56,296 nucleotides of DNA, taken from the NCBI RefSeq assembly GCF_002844555.1, contig NZ_PJNI01000019.1:1-56296 (forward strand), written 5' to 3'. This DNA is from Brumimicrobium salinarum. Lineage in GTDB: Bacteria; Bacteroidota; Bacteroidia; Flavobacteriales_D; Crocinitomicaceae. Below the pieces are notes generated by a model. It had not been told where the DNA came from and made no database searches. It worked only from the letters and a program-made list of their open reading frames with translations. Within the stretch, counting starts at the first letter, position 1. Each line of letters starts with the position of its first letter. A program made the position numbers and the translations under genes. This document shows, piece by piece, positions 34,923 to 44,276 of the stretch.

Positions 34923-37535
34923 CTAAATCATGGACTTAACCTCTTCAATTGCTGCTTTTAATCCTGCTGGATTCTTTCCTCCTGCTGTCGCAAAGAATGG
35001 TTGTCCACCTCCTCCTCCTTGGATGTGTTTTGCAGCCGATCTTACTAAGTTCCCCGCATGTAAGTCTTTCTCTTTTATGATTTCATCGGCAATCATAATG
35101 CTCAAAGTACATTTACCGTCTTTTTCTCCACCAATCACAGCAAAAAGATTGTCTACCTCTCCTTTCAATTGAAAAAGTACATCTTTTACCGCTCCGCCAT
35201 CCAAAGGAACAATCGCATCTAAAACATGCATTCCGTCTTGTTCAATAATGCTGTTTTTTAATTCTGCTTTTATGTTTTTCGCCTTTTCTTTTTCAACTTG
35301 TTCCAACTGCTTTTGCATGCGTTGATTGTCCTTAATCAAGTCTTCAACAGATTGCACAAGGTTTTTTGTGTTCTTAAACAAAGCATTTATGTCGTCAAGT
35401 TGATTCAATTTTTTATTGATGAATTGCTCAGCTGTAGTACTTGAAATGGCTTCAATTCTTCTAATTCCAGAAGCTACCGAACCTTCTGAAATGATTTTGA
35501 AAGCACCAATATTTCCTGTGTAATCAACATGAGTTCCTCCACATAATTCTATAGAGTCTCCAAATTGAATTACACGCACAGTATCACCATATTTTTCACC
35601 AAACAACATCGTTGCGCCCATTTCTTTGGCTTCCTTTATTGGTGTATTGCGCATTTCATTCAACGGCGCATTTTCTCTGATTAAATCATTAACGATTTTC
35701 TCAATTTTGCTAATTTCTTCATCGCTCACTTTTGAGAAATGTGAAAAGTCAAAACGCAAATATTCGTCATTTACCAAAGAACCTTTTTGTACCACATGAT
35801 CACCCAAAACCTCACGCAAAGCATGGTGCAACAAGTGTGTTGAACTGTGATTGGCAGCTGCTAACTTTCTTTTACTTGAATTCACTACCGCTTTAAAAGT
35901 AGCGTTTGGATTTTTCGGCAAATTTTTCACCAAATGAACAATCAGATTGTTTTCTTTTTTGGTGTCAAAAATACTTACTTTTTCTCCATCAAATTCAATA
36001 TATCCTTTGTCTCCAACTTGTCCACCTCCTTCCGGATAAAACGGGGTTAAATTGAATACCAATTGATAAAAAGACTTTTTCTTTTGTTCAACCTTTCTAT
36101 AGCGAGTTATTTTTACTTCAGCTTCTAAATGATCGTAACCAATAAATTCTTCTTTTTCGTCTTTTCTGATTTCCGTCCAATCATCCGTCTTGATTGATGT
36201 AGCAGAACGCGAACGGTCTTTTTGGACTTGTAAAGCTTTTTCAAATCCTTTTTGATCAACTGATAAACCAGCTTCTCTGGCCATTAATTCAGTTAAGTCA
36301 AATGGAAATCCATAAGTATCGTATAATTCAAAAACTTGTTCTCCTTGAATTTCTTTTTGTTGTTGTTCTTTTTGATTGGAAATAATGACATCCATTCTTT
36401 TTATTCCTTGTTCTAAGGTTTTAAAGAAACTCATTTCCTCTTCACGGATCACATTTTCAATTAAGGTTTTATTGTCTTCCAATTCTGGAAAAGCCTCACC
36501 CATTTCTTGAATTAAAACTTTACTCAATGGCGACAAGAATGGTTCGTGCATTTTTAAAGTTTGGTATCCGTAGCGAACCGCTCTTCTTAAAATACGACGA
36601 ATTACATAACCTGCCCCAGTGTTTGAAGGCAATTGTCCATCAGCGATAGAAAAAGCAATGGCACGTACATGATCTGCAATAACTCGCAATGCAATATCTG
36701 TTGTTTCATCTTTTCCGTATTCAAAACCAGACTGTTTAACGACTTGACCAATCAAAGTTTGAAACAAGTCAATATCGTAATTCGATTGTTTTCCTTGTAA
36801 AACCATAGCCAGACGCTCAAGCCCCATTCCAGTGTCAATATGTGTTGCAGGAAGTTTTTCGAGACTTCCATCTGCTTTTCTATTGAATTGAATAAAGACT
36901 AAATTCCATACTTCGATAACATGCGGATGGTCTTTGTTGACCAATGATTTTCCATCCACTTTTTGTTTTTCTTCATCTGAACGAATATCTACGTGAATTT
37001 CAGCACAAGGTCCGCAAGGTCCCATTTCGCCCATTTCCCAAAAGTTATCTTCTTTATTGGCTTCAATGATTCGATCTTCATCTATCCATTCTTTCCAAAA
37101 ATCATAAGATTCTGAATCTCTTGGCACACCATCTTTTTCGTCTCCTTCAAAAATAGTGACATATAAATTCTCTTTATTAATGCCGTAAACTTCTGTTAGC
37201 AATTCCCACGACCATGCAATTGCTTCTTTTTTGAAGTAATCTCCGAAAGACCAGTTTCCGAGCATTTCAAACATGGTATGATGGTAAGTATCAACACCAA
37301 CTTCGTCAAGATCGTTGTGCTTTCCAGAAACACGTAAACATTTCTGTGTATCGGTAACACGTTTATTTTTTGCAACAGCATTTCCAAGGAAGTATTCTTT
37401 AAATGGAACCATTCCTGCGTTTATAAACATAAGGGTTGGATCATTTTTTACAACCATTGGTGCAGAAGGAACAATCGTGTGTTCTTTTGCTTCAAAATAG
37501 GAAAGGAATTTACTTCTTATCTCTTCTAATCTCAT
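34923..37535 (-). CDS. alaS: Alanyl-tRNA synthetase
   Basis: 870 residues, full length. The class II aminoacylation domain comes first (FLSYFEAKEHTIVPSAPMV, FINAGMVPFKEYFLG). The editing domain carries the zinc ligands HSSTHLLHHAL near 560 and CGGTHVDYTG near 665, which remove mischarged serine and glycine. The C-Ala end has GGGGGQPFFATAGG near 840. It is one gene per genome. It faces the M23 peptidase gene across a 100-base interval with overlapping promoter elements. Confidence 0.98.
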   Translation of the reverse strand: MRLEEIRSKFLSYFEAKEHTIVPSAPMVVKNDPTLMFINAGMVPFKEYFLGNAVAKNKRVTDTQKCLRVSGKHNDLDEVGVDTYHHTMFEMLGNWSFGDYFKKEAIAWSWELLTEVYGINKENLYVTIFEGDEKDGVPRDSESYDFWKEWIDEDRIIEANKEDNFWEMGEMGPCGPCAEIHVDIRSDEEKQKVDGKSLVNKDHPHVIEVWNLVFIQFNRKADGSLEKLPATHIDTGMGLERLAMVLQGKQSNYDIDLFQTLIGQVVKQSGFEYGKDETTDIALRVIADHVRAIAFSIADGQLPSNTGAGYVIRRILRRAVRYGYQTLKMHEPFLSPLSKVLIQEMGEAFPELEDNKTLIENVIREEEMSFFKTLEQGIKRMDVIISNQKEQQQKEIQGEQVFELYDTYGFPFDLTELMAREAGLSVDQKGFEKALQVQKDRSRSATSIKTDDWTEIRKDEKEEFIGYDHLEAEVKITRYRKVEQKKKSFYQLVFNLTPFYPEGGGQVGDKGYIEFDGEKVSIFDTKKENNLIVHLVKNLPKNPNATFKAVVNSSKRKLAAANHSSTHLLHHALREVLGDHVVQKGSLVNDEYLRFDFSHFSKVSDEEISKIEKIVNDLIRENAPLNEMRNTPIKEAKEMGATMLFGEKYGDTVRVIQFGDSIELCGGTHVDYTGNIGAFKIISEGSVASGIRRIEAISSTTAEQFINKKLNQLDDINALFKNTKNLVQSVEDLIKDNQRMQKQLEQVEKEKAKNIKAELKNSIIEQDGMHVLDAIVPLDGGAVKDVLFQLKGEVDNLFAVIGGEKDGKCTLSIMIADEIIKEKDLHAGNLVRSAAKHIQGGGGGQPFFATAGGKNPAGLKAAIEEVKSMI

Positions 37536-37586
37536 GGGTTTTACCTTTTAAATGTTGTGCGTTTGACTGTTAAACAGCGTTAACGA

Positions 37587-37618
37587 TTTTGCAAAGTTAG
37601 ATTATTTACCTAATTTTG
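37587..37618 (+). promoter_or_regulatory. Bacteroidota promoter of the M23 peptidase gene
   Basis: A -33 box TTTTG (37587-37591), a 19-base spacer and a -7 box TAATTTTG (37611-37618) match the consensus TTTG-N17-23-TAnnTTTG. The ATG at 37640 follows 21 bases later. Confidence 0.65.
37592..37599 (-). promoter_or_regulatory. Candidate -7 element (TAACTTTG) of alaS
   Basis: An exact TAnnTTTG match on the minus strand, 56 bases before the alaS start. It directly abuts the -33 box of the divergent promoter, so the two polymerases would compete for the site. No clear -33 box. Confidence 0.45.
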
Positions 37619-37639
37619 CGACGTTTTACAATACAAATA

Positions 37640-38611
37640 ATGTCAAAAACCAAGTTTAGATATAATCCAAAAACACTTTCATACGAAAAGGTTAGGCGTT
37701 CTGTAGGCGAAAGAGTTTTGCGCGGTATTATCTTTATTGCACCTACAATAACGTTATCTATTATCCTTGGGTTTGTTTTTGCTTATCGCATTGAGTCTCC
37801 AAAGGAAAAAGCATTACAAAATGAAGTAGAAACCTTGAAGGCTGAATTTGCAATTGTGCAGGAAAGAATGCAATTGGTTGATCAAGTTACTGAAAGTATA
37901 AAACAGCGCGATGAAGACTTATACAGAACAGCATTAGGAGCAAGTTCATTCCCTGATGAGCTACGACTGATGGGAGTTGGTGGAAGTGATGCGTATAAAA
38001 GCTACAAAAATAAGTCAAATTCGGAATTATTAATAGCTACATTTTCTAAATTGGATCAATTAGAAAGAAAGTTAAATGCGCAAAGTTTATCGTTTAAAGA
38101 ATTAGCCAAACTTGCCAAAGAACGCGAGAAAAGATTAGCTTCTTTACCTGCAATACAACCTGTAAATAATAAAGAGCTAAAAAGAATGGCCTCTGGATAT
38201 GGTTGGAGAATTGACCCCGTTTATGGAACACGAAAGATGCACTGGGGAACAGACTTTACTGCAAAAGTTGGAACAGACATCTATGCCACAGGAGATGGAG
38301 TGGTAGAAATTACGCGTGTTAATAGTTGGGGCTATGGTCGTGAAATTGTTATCAATCACGGGTTTGGTTATAAAACAAGGTATGCACATTTAAGCTCTTT
38401 TCTAGTAGAGGTGGGTGATACTGTTAAAAGAGGAGATTTAATCGGCCTAGTTGGAAACACAGGGAAATCGACTGGTGCACATTTACATTACGAGGTAGAG
38501 AAGGACGGACATAAAGTGAATCCTATCAATTATTTCCATTCTGACTTAACGCCAGAGCAATATGAAAAGATTGTCGAGATTTCAAATAATGCCTTAAAAT
38601 CCATGGATTAA
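37640..38611 (+). CDS. M23-family peptidoglycan endopeptidase
   Basis: 323 residues from the ATG at 37640, fitting the promoter at 37587-37618. One transmembrane helix near residues 32-52 leaves a periplasmic part. A coiled coil at about 60-90 precedes a C-terminal LytM domain: GWRIDPVYGTRKMHWGTDF has the His and Asp zinc ligands, and TGKSTGAHLHYEV has the final HxH pair. All metal ligands look intact, so it should be active rather than a degenerate activator. M23 enzymes cut peptide crosslinks in the cell wall. The MerR gene 100 bases downstream is a conserved neighbour in Flavobacteriales. Confidence 0.93.
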   Translation: MSKTKFRYNPKTLSYEKVRRSVGERVLRGIIFIAPTITLSIILGFVFAYRIESPKEKALQNEVETLKAEFAIVQERMQLVDQVTESIKQRDEDLYRTALGASSFPDELRLMGVGGSDAYKSYKNKSNSELLIATFSKLDQLERKLNAQSLSFKELAKLAKEREKRLASLPAIQPVNNKELKRMASGYGWRIDPVYGTRKMHWGTDFTAKVGTDIYATGDGVVEITRVNSWGYGREIVINHGFGYKTRYAHLSSFLVEVGDTVKRGDLIGLVGNTGKSTGAHLHYEVEKDGHKVNPINYFHSDLTPEQYEKIVEISNNALKSMD

Positions 38612-38710
38612 TTCTTAAAACAGAATAATTATTCCGATCATTTACATATTTATTTTTAGTACTTTAGCATATAAATAAGCATTGATTTTTACAATGCATA
38701 TACCTAAGAT

Positions 38711-39061
38711 ATGATTGAAATCAAACGTTCCGAATTAACAAAATTGTATTACTCGATTGGTGAGGTCTCCAAGATGTTTGATGTAAACACTTCATTAATT
38801 AGATTTTGGGAAAAGGAGTTTGCCAGTATAAAGCCTAAAAAAAACAAAAAAGGAAATCGGCTTTTCTCACCAGAAAGCATTTTGGAAATACAAAAAATTT
38901 ATCATTTAGTAAAAATAGAAGGACATACACTTGAAGGTGCTAAAAAGGCTTTAAAAACGTATGATGAACGACTAAATGAACGTACTGATGAAATAAAAGA
39001 TAAAGAAGAAATTATTCAACGTCTTTACGCGATAAGAAAAAAGCTAATTGCTCTTAAGTAA
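38711..39061 (+). CDS. MerR-family transcriptional regulator
   Basis: 116 residues. The N-terminal winged helix is clear: YYSIGEVSKMFDVNTSLIRFWEKEF near 13-37, then RLFSPESILEIQKIYHLVK. It ends with a short coiled coil (about 85-116) for dimerisation and has no effector cysteines, so it is not a metal or redox sensor of the classical kind. The pairing with an M23 peptidase is common in this phylum and hints at cell-wall control, but targets are unknown. A near -7 sequence lies about 50 bases before the ATG. Confidence 0.88.
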   Translation: MIEIKRSELTKLYYSIGEVSKMFDVNTSLIRFWEKEFASIKPKKNKKGNRLFSPESILEIQKIYHLVKIEGHTLEGAKKALKTYDERLNERTDEIKDKEEIIQRLYAIRKKLIALK

Positions 39062-39072
39062 GGCATATTTTT

Positions 39073-39342
39073 CTAACTTGAAAAGGTTTTGTTAAACAAT
39101 TTTTTGATTTTCTTTCTAAACAAAAATGTGATCAATACCAATAAAATATACGGTGCAGCCATGATATACAAAATTGCTGAATTAATATTATTCCCGTTAT
39201 TGTTATCCAATATCTTATCATCAATAGAGTCTCCACTCTGCTCCGCCAACAATTTACATTGAGAACATTGTGCATCAACCTCCCCAGTGAAAAGAAAAAC
39301 AAATATTAAGACTAAAACCAAATAAGGAATCCACTTTTTCAT
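39073..39342 (-). CDS. Small CxxC membrane protein conserved in Bacteroidota
   Basis: 89 residues from the ATG at 39342. An N-terminal signal/anchor (about 4-22) ends before CSQCKLLAEQ, and a second helix lies at about 54-76 with the phrase AILYIMAAPYILL. A basic tail ends the protein (FRKKIKKLFNKTF). I recall a family of similar small proteins in this phylum with a CxxC near the N-terminus and an N-x-(G/A)-I-x-Y-x-M-x-x-P-Y motif; function unknown. It converges with the MerR gene, 11 bases apart. Confidence 0.65.
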   Translation of the reverse strand: MKKWIPYLVLVLIFVFLFTGEVDAQCSQCKLLAEQSGDSIDDKILDNNNGNNINSAILYIMAAPYILLVLITFLFRKKIKKLFNKTFSS

Positions 39343-39449
39343 ATTACAAAGATACATAAAGTGATTATTATTCTTGAATAATTAACGCCTATTTAAGTGT
39401 TTTCCATTCTTATTAGACAATATGCTGAAAATAAAGTAAGAATGTGAGA

Positions 39450-39977
39450 TTAAACACAAAATCCACCTTTCGAAAGACTTATTTCTTCAATTATGGCAAT
39501 CGCTTCTTGCTTTCTTTGTTTGAAACCTCCTTTTAAGATGGTGAAATCAACATTTTTATTACGCAATTTAGCTACATACAAATCAAGCAATTCCGCTCTT
39601 TGATTTGGACTTTCTCTTAAAGGATCTTCTTCCCATGGAATCCCTTCTGGACTGCAAAGAAAATAGTGTGTAAAATGTTGGTTTTGTACTAAGGCTTTTA
39701 TATTTTCTGACACCTTATTATACTTAAAAGTGGACCAAATATACAATACGATGTTGTCCGTATCATAAATTTTAATTCCTGATAGTTCTGTAGATTCACG
39801 TATTTTTTGCTGCTCAACACCAATTTTATCAATATCATGGTAAGCGTATTCTCCACCAGAGTTCAACAAGTACTCACGGGCATATTCGGGAAACCATTGG
39901 GCATCAAAATGTTCAGCAACAGCCTTTGAAAGACTTGTTTTCCCCGAACTTTCAGGACCTGTGAATGCTATTTTCAT
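39450..39977 (-). CDS. NadR-like ATPase, probable nicotinamide riboside kinase
   Basis: 175 residues from the ATG at 39977, which puts the P-loop at the N-terminus (MKIAFTGPESSGKTSLSKAV); the longer frame adds a non-conserved tail. WFPEYAREYLL and DTDNIVLYIWS are typical of the AAA_28/NadR C-terminal kinase group. The partner gene pnuC ends inside this gene (26-base overlap), so the two are translationally coupled. Together they would import nicotinamide riboside and trap it as the mononucleotide for NAD synthesis. Whether it also has adenylyltransferase activity is doubtful, since no such domain is present. Confidence 0.82.
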   Translation of the reverse strand: MKIAFTGPESSGKTSLSKAVAEHFDAQWFPEYAREYLLNSGGEYAYHDIDKIGVEQQKIRESTELSGIKIYDTDNIVLYIWSTFKYNKVSENIKALVQNQHFTHYFLCSPEGIPWEEDPLRESPNQRAELLDLYVAKLRNKNVDFTILKGGFKQRKQEAIAIIEEISLSKGGFCV

Positions 39978-40572
39978 TTTTTTGATTTTTAAACATTTTA
40001 TACCACGATAAGAAAGCAAAAACTGCAATAATGGTATAGATTAAATAATGGAAGCCTGTGAGGTAAAATCCACGTCCTGCATAAAGAAAAATGAGCGCTG
40101 CATCGATGGCAATCCAATACAACCAGTTTTCTAACACCCTATGTGCGGCCATAAAAGTTGCTGCGAGACTAAATACAGTGGTAAAAGCATCCAAATATGG
40201 ACTTTCTTGATCGGTATATAACTCCATAAAATAACCCAAAACAAACATAATTAAAGCACTTATCCCAATGTTTATCAAGTGGTATTTGACTGGCCATTTT
40301 ATAATATTTCGCGTTTTCGAAGTCGTTTTATTCCAAGAAACCCATCCGTAGATTGCCATGACAAAATAGAAAATCTGTAGCCCTGATTCAATAAACAAGT
40401 TGGCATAATAACATAGGTAGATATATATTGATGTGCTTACCATTGCAAAACACCAACCCCATCTATTTTTTAATGCAATTAGTATAACATAGAAAGTACC
40501 AATGATAACAGCAGTCCACTCAAGTAATGACGTATTTATTAAACCCTGTTTTATTTCTTCAAGTATTTCCAT
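39952..40572 (-). CDS. pnuC: Nicotinamide riboside transporter PnuC
   Basis: 206 residues from the ATG at 40572, with about seven membrane helices. The PnuC hallmarks are visible: EWTAVIIGTFYVILIALKNRWGW near 19-41 (parts: EWTAVIIGTFYVILIA, KNRWGW), YANLFIESGLQIFYFVMAIYGW near 56-77 (part: GLQIFYFVMAIYGW) and RVLENWLYWIAIDAALI. PnuC lets nicotinamide riboside enter by facilitated diffusion, driven by intracellular phosphorylation. The overlapping kinase gene supports this substrate rather than thiamine, which related PnuT proteins carry. No TPP riboswitch is seen. Confidence 0.88.
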   Translation of the reverse strand: MEILEEIKQGLINTSLLEWTAVIIGTFYVILIALKNRWGWCFAMVSTSIYIYLCYYANLFIESGLQIFYFVMAIYGWVSWNKTTSKTRNIIKWPVKYHLINIGISALIMFVLGYFMELYTDQESPYLDAFTTVFSLAATFMAAHRVLENWLYWIAIDAALIFLYAGRGFYLTGFHYLIYTIIAVFAFLSWYKMFKNQKNENSIHRS

Positions 40573-40646
40573 GCTGGCTAAAATAAACAATATTCATTAA
40601 CCGCATGAGCTTGATATTACAAATAAAACATTCGTTTGTGTACTAT

Positions 40647-41426
40647 TTATAGAAAATCAACAGAGACGAGCTGTAGTCCAGAAGCAGGTGCGTTATACGT
40701 TAATTTAATCCGATTAGCACCATCAAGGGTTTTTACAAACTCGGTCCACGATTTCTCATGCTTTCCTATTTCGATTAGCATCCCCATCATCAATCGAATT
40801 TGATTTCGTTTAAACCCAACACCTTTCACCTTCATCACATAACTCTCTTCTGGAAAAAAAGAAGCAGTAAGTTCAGTGTTTTTTACTATTTCACAAGAAA
40901 TGACTTCACCCATAGTTTGAGTAGTTGGTGTTGGCCGAAACGCATAAGAATAAAAGTCACGTTTACCTACAAACATTTGAGCAGCCTTCTGCATTAATGC
41001 AACATCAAGATCTGATAAAATATTACACATAAAAGCTGCACAATACGGATGAAATTTTTCACCAAAGGCAAAATAATAATGATACTCCTTGATTTTCGGG
41101 GATTGAATAATGTTAAATTTCGCATCTGTTGGCTCAATAGAAAGCGCTTTAATATCAGCGGGTAAATTGTAGTTAAACTCCTTTAAAAAAAAAGATAAAT
41201 CTTGAATTGACCGATCAGTAAAAACTTCAATATAAGTTTGGTTAACAGAGACTTTGGCATCTGTCCTTCCTGAAGCTAATACCTTAACCTGTGTTTCAGA
41301 TAAGACCCATTTTAAAGTCTTTAGAATCATTTCCTGCACTGTAATTACATTCGGTTGTTTCTGCCATCCATGATATCGAAAGCCCAAATATTGTATCTCT
41401 ATTAAGTAATAAAACTTTGTTTTCAT
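40647..41426 (-). CDS. truA: Divergent TruA-family tRNA pseudouridine synthase
   Basis: 259 residues, standard TruA length. The beginning (YLIEIQYLGFRYHGWQKQP, then TVQEMILKTL) is TruA-like. The catalytic motif reads SGRTDAKVSVNQ with Asp56; the classical form is GRTDxGVHA, so the Gly-Val-His after the Asp is replaced. The C-terminal signature FKRNQIRLMMG is retained. TruA makes pseudouridine at tRNA positions 38-40. In this phylum divergent copies with the DAKVS form exist, sometimes beside a classical TruA elsewhere. It may therefore be a paralogue with another target. pnuC starts 74 bases downstream. Confidence 0.85.
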   Translation of the reverse strand: MKTKFYYLIEIQYLGFRYHGWQKQPNVITVQEMILKTLKWVLSETQVKVLASGRTDAKVSVNQTYIEVFTDRSIQDLSFFLKEFNYNLPADIKALSIEPTDAKFNIIQSPKIKEYHYYFAFGEKFHPYCAAFMCNILSDLDVALMQKAAQMFVGKRDFYSYAFRPTPTTQTMGEVISCEIVKNTELTASFFPEESYVMKVKGVGFKRNQIRLMMGMLIEIGKHEKSWTEFVKTLDGANRIKLTYNAPASGLQLVSVDFL

Positions 41427-41443
41427 AAAAAATTTGAAGATAT

Positions 41444-41473
41444 AAAAAAAGCAGCCTCACATGGAGACTGCTT
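41444..41473 (-). terminator. Rho-independent terminator of the T9SS adhesin gene
   Basis: On the minus strand AAGCAGTCTC pairs with GAGGCTGCTT (one G-U) around a short loop and is followed by TTTTTTT. It lies just after the stop at 41496 and before the truA start. Confidence 0.8.
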
Positions 41474-41495
41474 CCTTTTTAATCTAATTTTTATT

Positions 41496-44246
41496 TTATT
41501 GCACTATTACTTTTCTAACTAAATTGCCTTTATCTGTAGACAACTGTACAAGATAAGTTCCTTTTGCAACCGCAGATACATCAATTTTGATTGCATTCGC
41601 ATTAACTGCGTTTGTTGAAGAAACTACTTTTCCTTCAAGCGACATGAATTGAATGTTCTTGATAATATTTTGACCTTCAATTCGCACTTCAATAAATGAT
41701 GATGCAGGGTTTGGCGACACAATTAGTGTATTTAACTCGTTATCCTCAAGACTTGCACATCCATCAACAGTAATTTCAATAGTAGATGAATTGCTACATC
41801 CATCGCCATCTGTATAGGTGTACGTTACAACATGTGTTCCCTCTCCGGCAGCAGAAGGATCAAACATATCATTACTGACACCTGTTCCTGAGAAAGTTCC
41901 TCCTGATGGCGTACCGCTTAATGCAATAGGATCGTAATTCACACACGTGTTTTGGTCAACACCAGCACTTACCGTTGGCAATGCATTTACCGTAATTGTC
42001 ACATCATCAGTTGCTGTACATCCATTGTTATCAACTGTGGCAGTATACGTTGTTGTTGCTGATGGAGTAAAAGCAACGCCATCAGTAATTCCATTATCCC
42101 ATGTTACTGATCCTGTTGACACAGCAGCCGTTAAAGTAACATCGTCACCTTCACAAACCGCTTGATCTGCACCAGCGTTAATCGTTGGATTAGCATTTAC
42201 AACTACCTCAACTTGGTCTGTATTCTCACATCCACTAGTTGTACCAGTTACTGTGTATATTGTTGTACCAATTCCTGGTGTAAAAGAAGCACCATCTGTA
42301 ACTCCATTATCCCATACGTAAGTATCCGCTCCATTTCCTGACAAAGTTATGGAAGTTCCTTCACAAACTTCTTGATCAGAACCTGCATCAACTGTTGGCG
42401 CAGCATTTATTGTAACCGTAAAACTCTCTGAAACTGCAGGACAAGAACCTGAAGCCGCGATTGAATTAGTAACGGTATATGTTCCGGCAGTACTATTTGA
42501 GAAATCAATTTCTCCAGTACCTGATGAAATGGATAATCCTGTTGTAGATGAAAATACTCCAGCACTTGCTCCAGAAGAGAACGTTGGTGTTACTGAAGCA
42601 TCATTTCCACAATAAGTTGAATTATTGTAAGAGAATGAAGCATCTGGACTATTTGTAATGGTTATTGTTTCTGTTTCAGCTCCATCACACGTTCCAGTAA
42701 CTGTGTACGTAACATCGTAAGAACCAGCAGTACTTGTGTTTGAATTAATCTCTCCAGTTGAAGGGTCAATAACAAGTCCCGAACCTGTATACGTAAAGGT
42801 TCCACCTGCTGTTGTAATCGTTGGTGTAACCATACCTCCTGCAGTACAAATCGTATTTGAAGCGTAAGAAAAACTAGCGTCTTCGAGCGGATTTACAGTA
42901 ACAGTAATTTGATCTGTATCCGTACATCCATTCGCATCTGTAAGTGTTACGTCATAAGTTGTTGTAGTTGTTGGTGAAGGTGCGTAAGATGTTCCAGTAT
43001 TCACTGAAGTTCCGTTATCAAACCATTCAATTGTACCATTTCCTGAAGCTGTTAGACTTGCAGAAGCCCCTTCACAAATAGATGCACCAGCACCCACAGT
43101 GATTGTTTCTCCTGGCGTGTCAACAACTGTAACAGTTTCTGTATACGCACAACCATCCCCATCCGTAGATACCTCTACGTCATAAGTTCCAGCAGGTAAA
43201 TTCGAAAATAATCCTGTTGACTGTGTGGTTACACCGCCATCAATGGAATAGTTATACGTTCCATCTCCACCAACAGCTGCCGTAATATTAATTTCTCCAT
43301 CAGAAGCACCACATGATGAATTACTTGTTGCAACTGTAGCTGTAACTTCTGAATAGACATCTACTAGATAGCCAACAATATCGTAATCACATGCACCATA
43401 AGTAATCAAATATATTGCTTGTTGGTTTCCAGTGGCTACTGTAGGTGAGATAACATCTACTGAAGCACCATCAAAGTTTACATAATCTTGCGTATATGGA
43501 TTATCCGTCAAGGACCAATTATAAGTATCAATTGTCCCACTTGAAACACCAGCATTTACTCCAAAAGAACCCCCAACACATGCCGCAGCGTTTGTAACTT
43601 GATAATCTGCAGTTGGCGCAGTACCAGTTGATAATAACACATCCATTAGGAACGCTGTATTAAGCGAGTATCCTGAAGACAAATCTAACCATTGGTCATT
43701 TAAAGCCCCAGACCCAGACAACTGAAATTTCGTAACGCTTGTTGCAGGCTGTGTTCCTAAAAGCGCAAATGAATCCACAGGTGAAGTGTAATTTAATTCA
43801 TAACCAACATGAAAACTACCATTTACACTTGGTGGGTTTGTAAAAGAGATCGTATTCCATCTATTAACAGTTATATCAGAAAACAATACAGTTTCTGAGG
43901 CAAGAATTGTGGCTGAAGGATCACCTGCATTATCAGCATATACGTGAAACGTAACTGAACCATTACCACTATTATCTTGCACCTTCCACGGCGCTACTCT
44001 AATAGCTCTAACCTCCGTCGAAGTAGGAGCAGTATATGGTTCAGACCATGCCTGTACTTGATAGGTATCTGAACCAGCCGTCAATTCATCTTGCCCCAAC
44101 ATCAAACCATTTGTAGAACTAAATTCATAATAAGAATCAGTTGGGTTATAATTTCGTAATGTGTCGCAACTTTGTCCTTGCACAAAAGACGACATGATTA
44201 ATACAACAACCAGAATGGCTGCTGACAAAACATTATATTTTTTCAT
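41496..44246 (-). CDS. T9SS-secreted surface protein with Ig/PKD-like repeats
   Basis: 916 residues. The signal peptide is MKKYNVLSAAILVVVLIMSSFVQG. An N-terminal beta domain (about 30-200) is followed by Thr/Ser-rich repeats. Three consecutive modules of about 70 residues start TVDAGSDQEVCEGTSITLS, TINAGADQAVCEGDDVTLT and TVSAGVDQNTCVNYDPIAL. The end is a T9SS type A sorting domain: LIVSPNPASSFIEVRIEG and GTYLVQLSTDKGNLVRKVIVQ. It crosses the outer membrane by T9SS and is attached or released, as gliding and adhesion proteins of this phylum are. The specific ligand is unknown. It is 30 bases downstream of the 81-residue gene and ends at a strong terminator. Confidence 0.9.
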   Translation of the reverse strand: MKKYNVLSAAILVVVLIMSSFVQGQSCDTLRNYNPTDSYYEFSSTNGLMLGQDELTAGSDTYQVQAWSEPYTAPTSTEVRAIRVAPWKVQDNSGNGSVTFHVYADNAGDPSATILASETVLFSDITVNRWNTISFTNPPSVNGSFHVGYELNYTSPVDSFALLGTQPATSVTKFQLSGSGALNDQWLDLSSGYSLNTAFLMDVLLSTGTAPTADYQVTNAAACVGGSFGVNAGVSSGTIDTYNWSLTDNPYTQDYVNFDGASVDVISPTVATGNQQAIYLITYGACDYDIVGYLVDVYSEVTATVATSNSSCGASDGEINITAAVGGDGTYNYSIDGGVTTQSTGLFSNLPAGTYDVEVSTDGDGCAYTETVTVVDTPGETITVGAGASICEGASASLTASGNGTIEWFDNGTSVNTGTSYAPSPTTTTTYDVTLTDANGCTDTDQITVTVNPLEDASFSYASNTICTAGGMVTPTITTAGGTFTYTGSGLVIDPSTGEINSNTSTAGSYDVTYTVTGTCDGAETETITITNSPDASFSYNNSTYCGNDASVTPTFSSGASAGVFSSTTGLSISSGTGEIDFSNSTAGTYTVTNSIAASGSCPAVSESFTVTINAAPTVDAGSDQEVCEGTSITLSGNGADTYVWDNGVTDGASFTPGIGTTIYTVTGTTSGCENTDQVEVVVNANPTINAGADQAVCEGDDVTLTAAVSTGSVTWDNGITDGVAFTPSATTTYTATVDNNGCTATDDVTITVNALPTVSAGVDQNTCVNYDPIALSGTPSGGTFSGTGVSNDMFDPSAAGEGTHVVTYTYTDGDGCSNSSTIEITVDGCASLEDNELNTLIVSPNPASSFIEVRIEGQNIIKNIQFMSLEGKVVSSTNAVNANAIKIDVSAVAKGTYLVQLSTDKGNLVRKVIVQ

Positions 44247-44276
44247 AATAAAGGGTTTAAAAATGAGTAGTATAGA

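Noticed and set aside
40573-40646. TPP or NAD riboswitch upstream of pnuC
   Set aside because: The 74-base gap is too short and has none of the conserved blocks.
41947-43600. CRISPR-like or minisatellite repeats in the T9SS protein gene
   Set aside because: The repeats are protein-level Ig-like modules of about 70 residues with diverged DNA, not short identical repeats with spacers.
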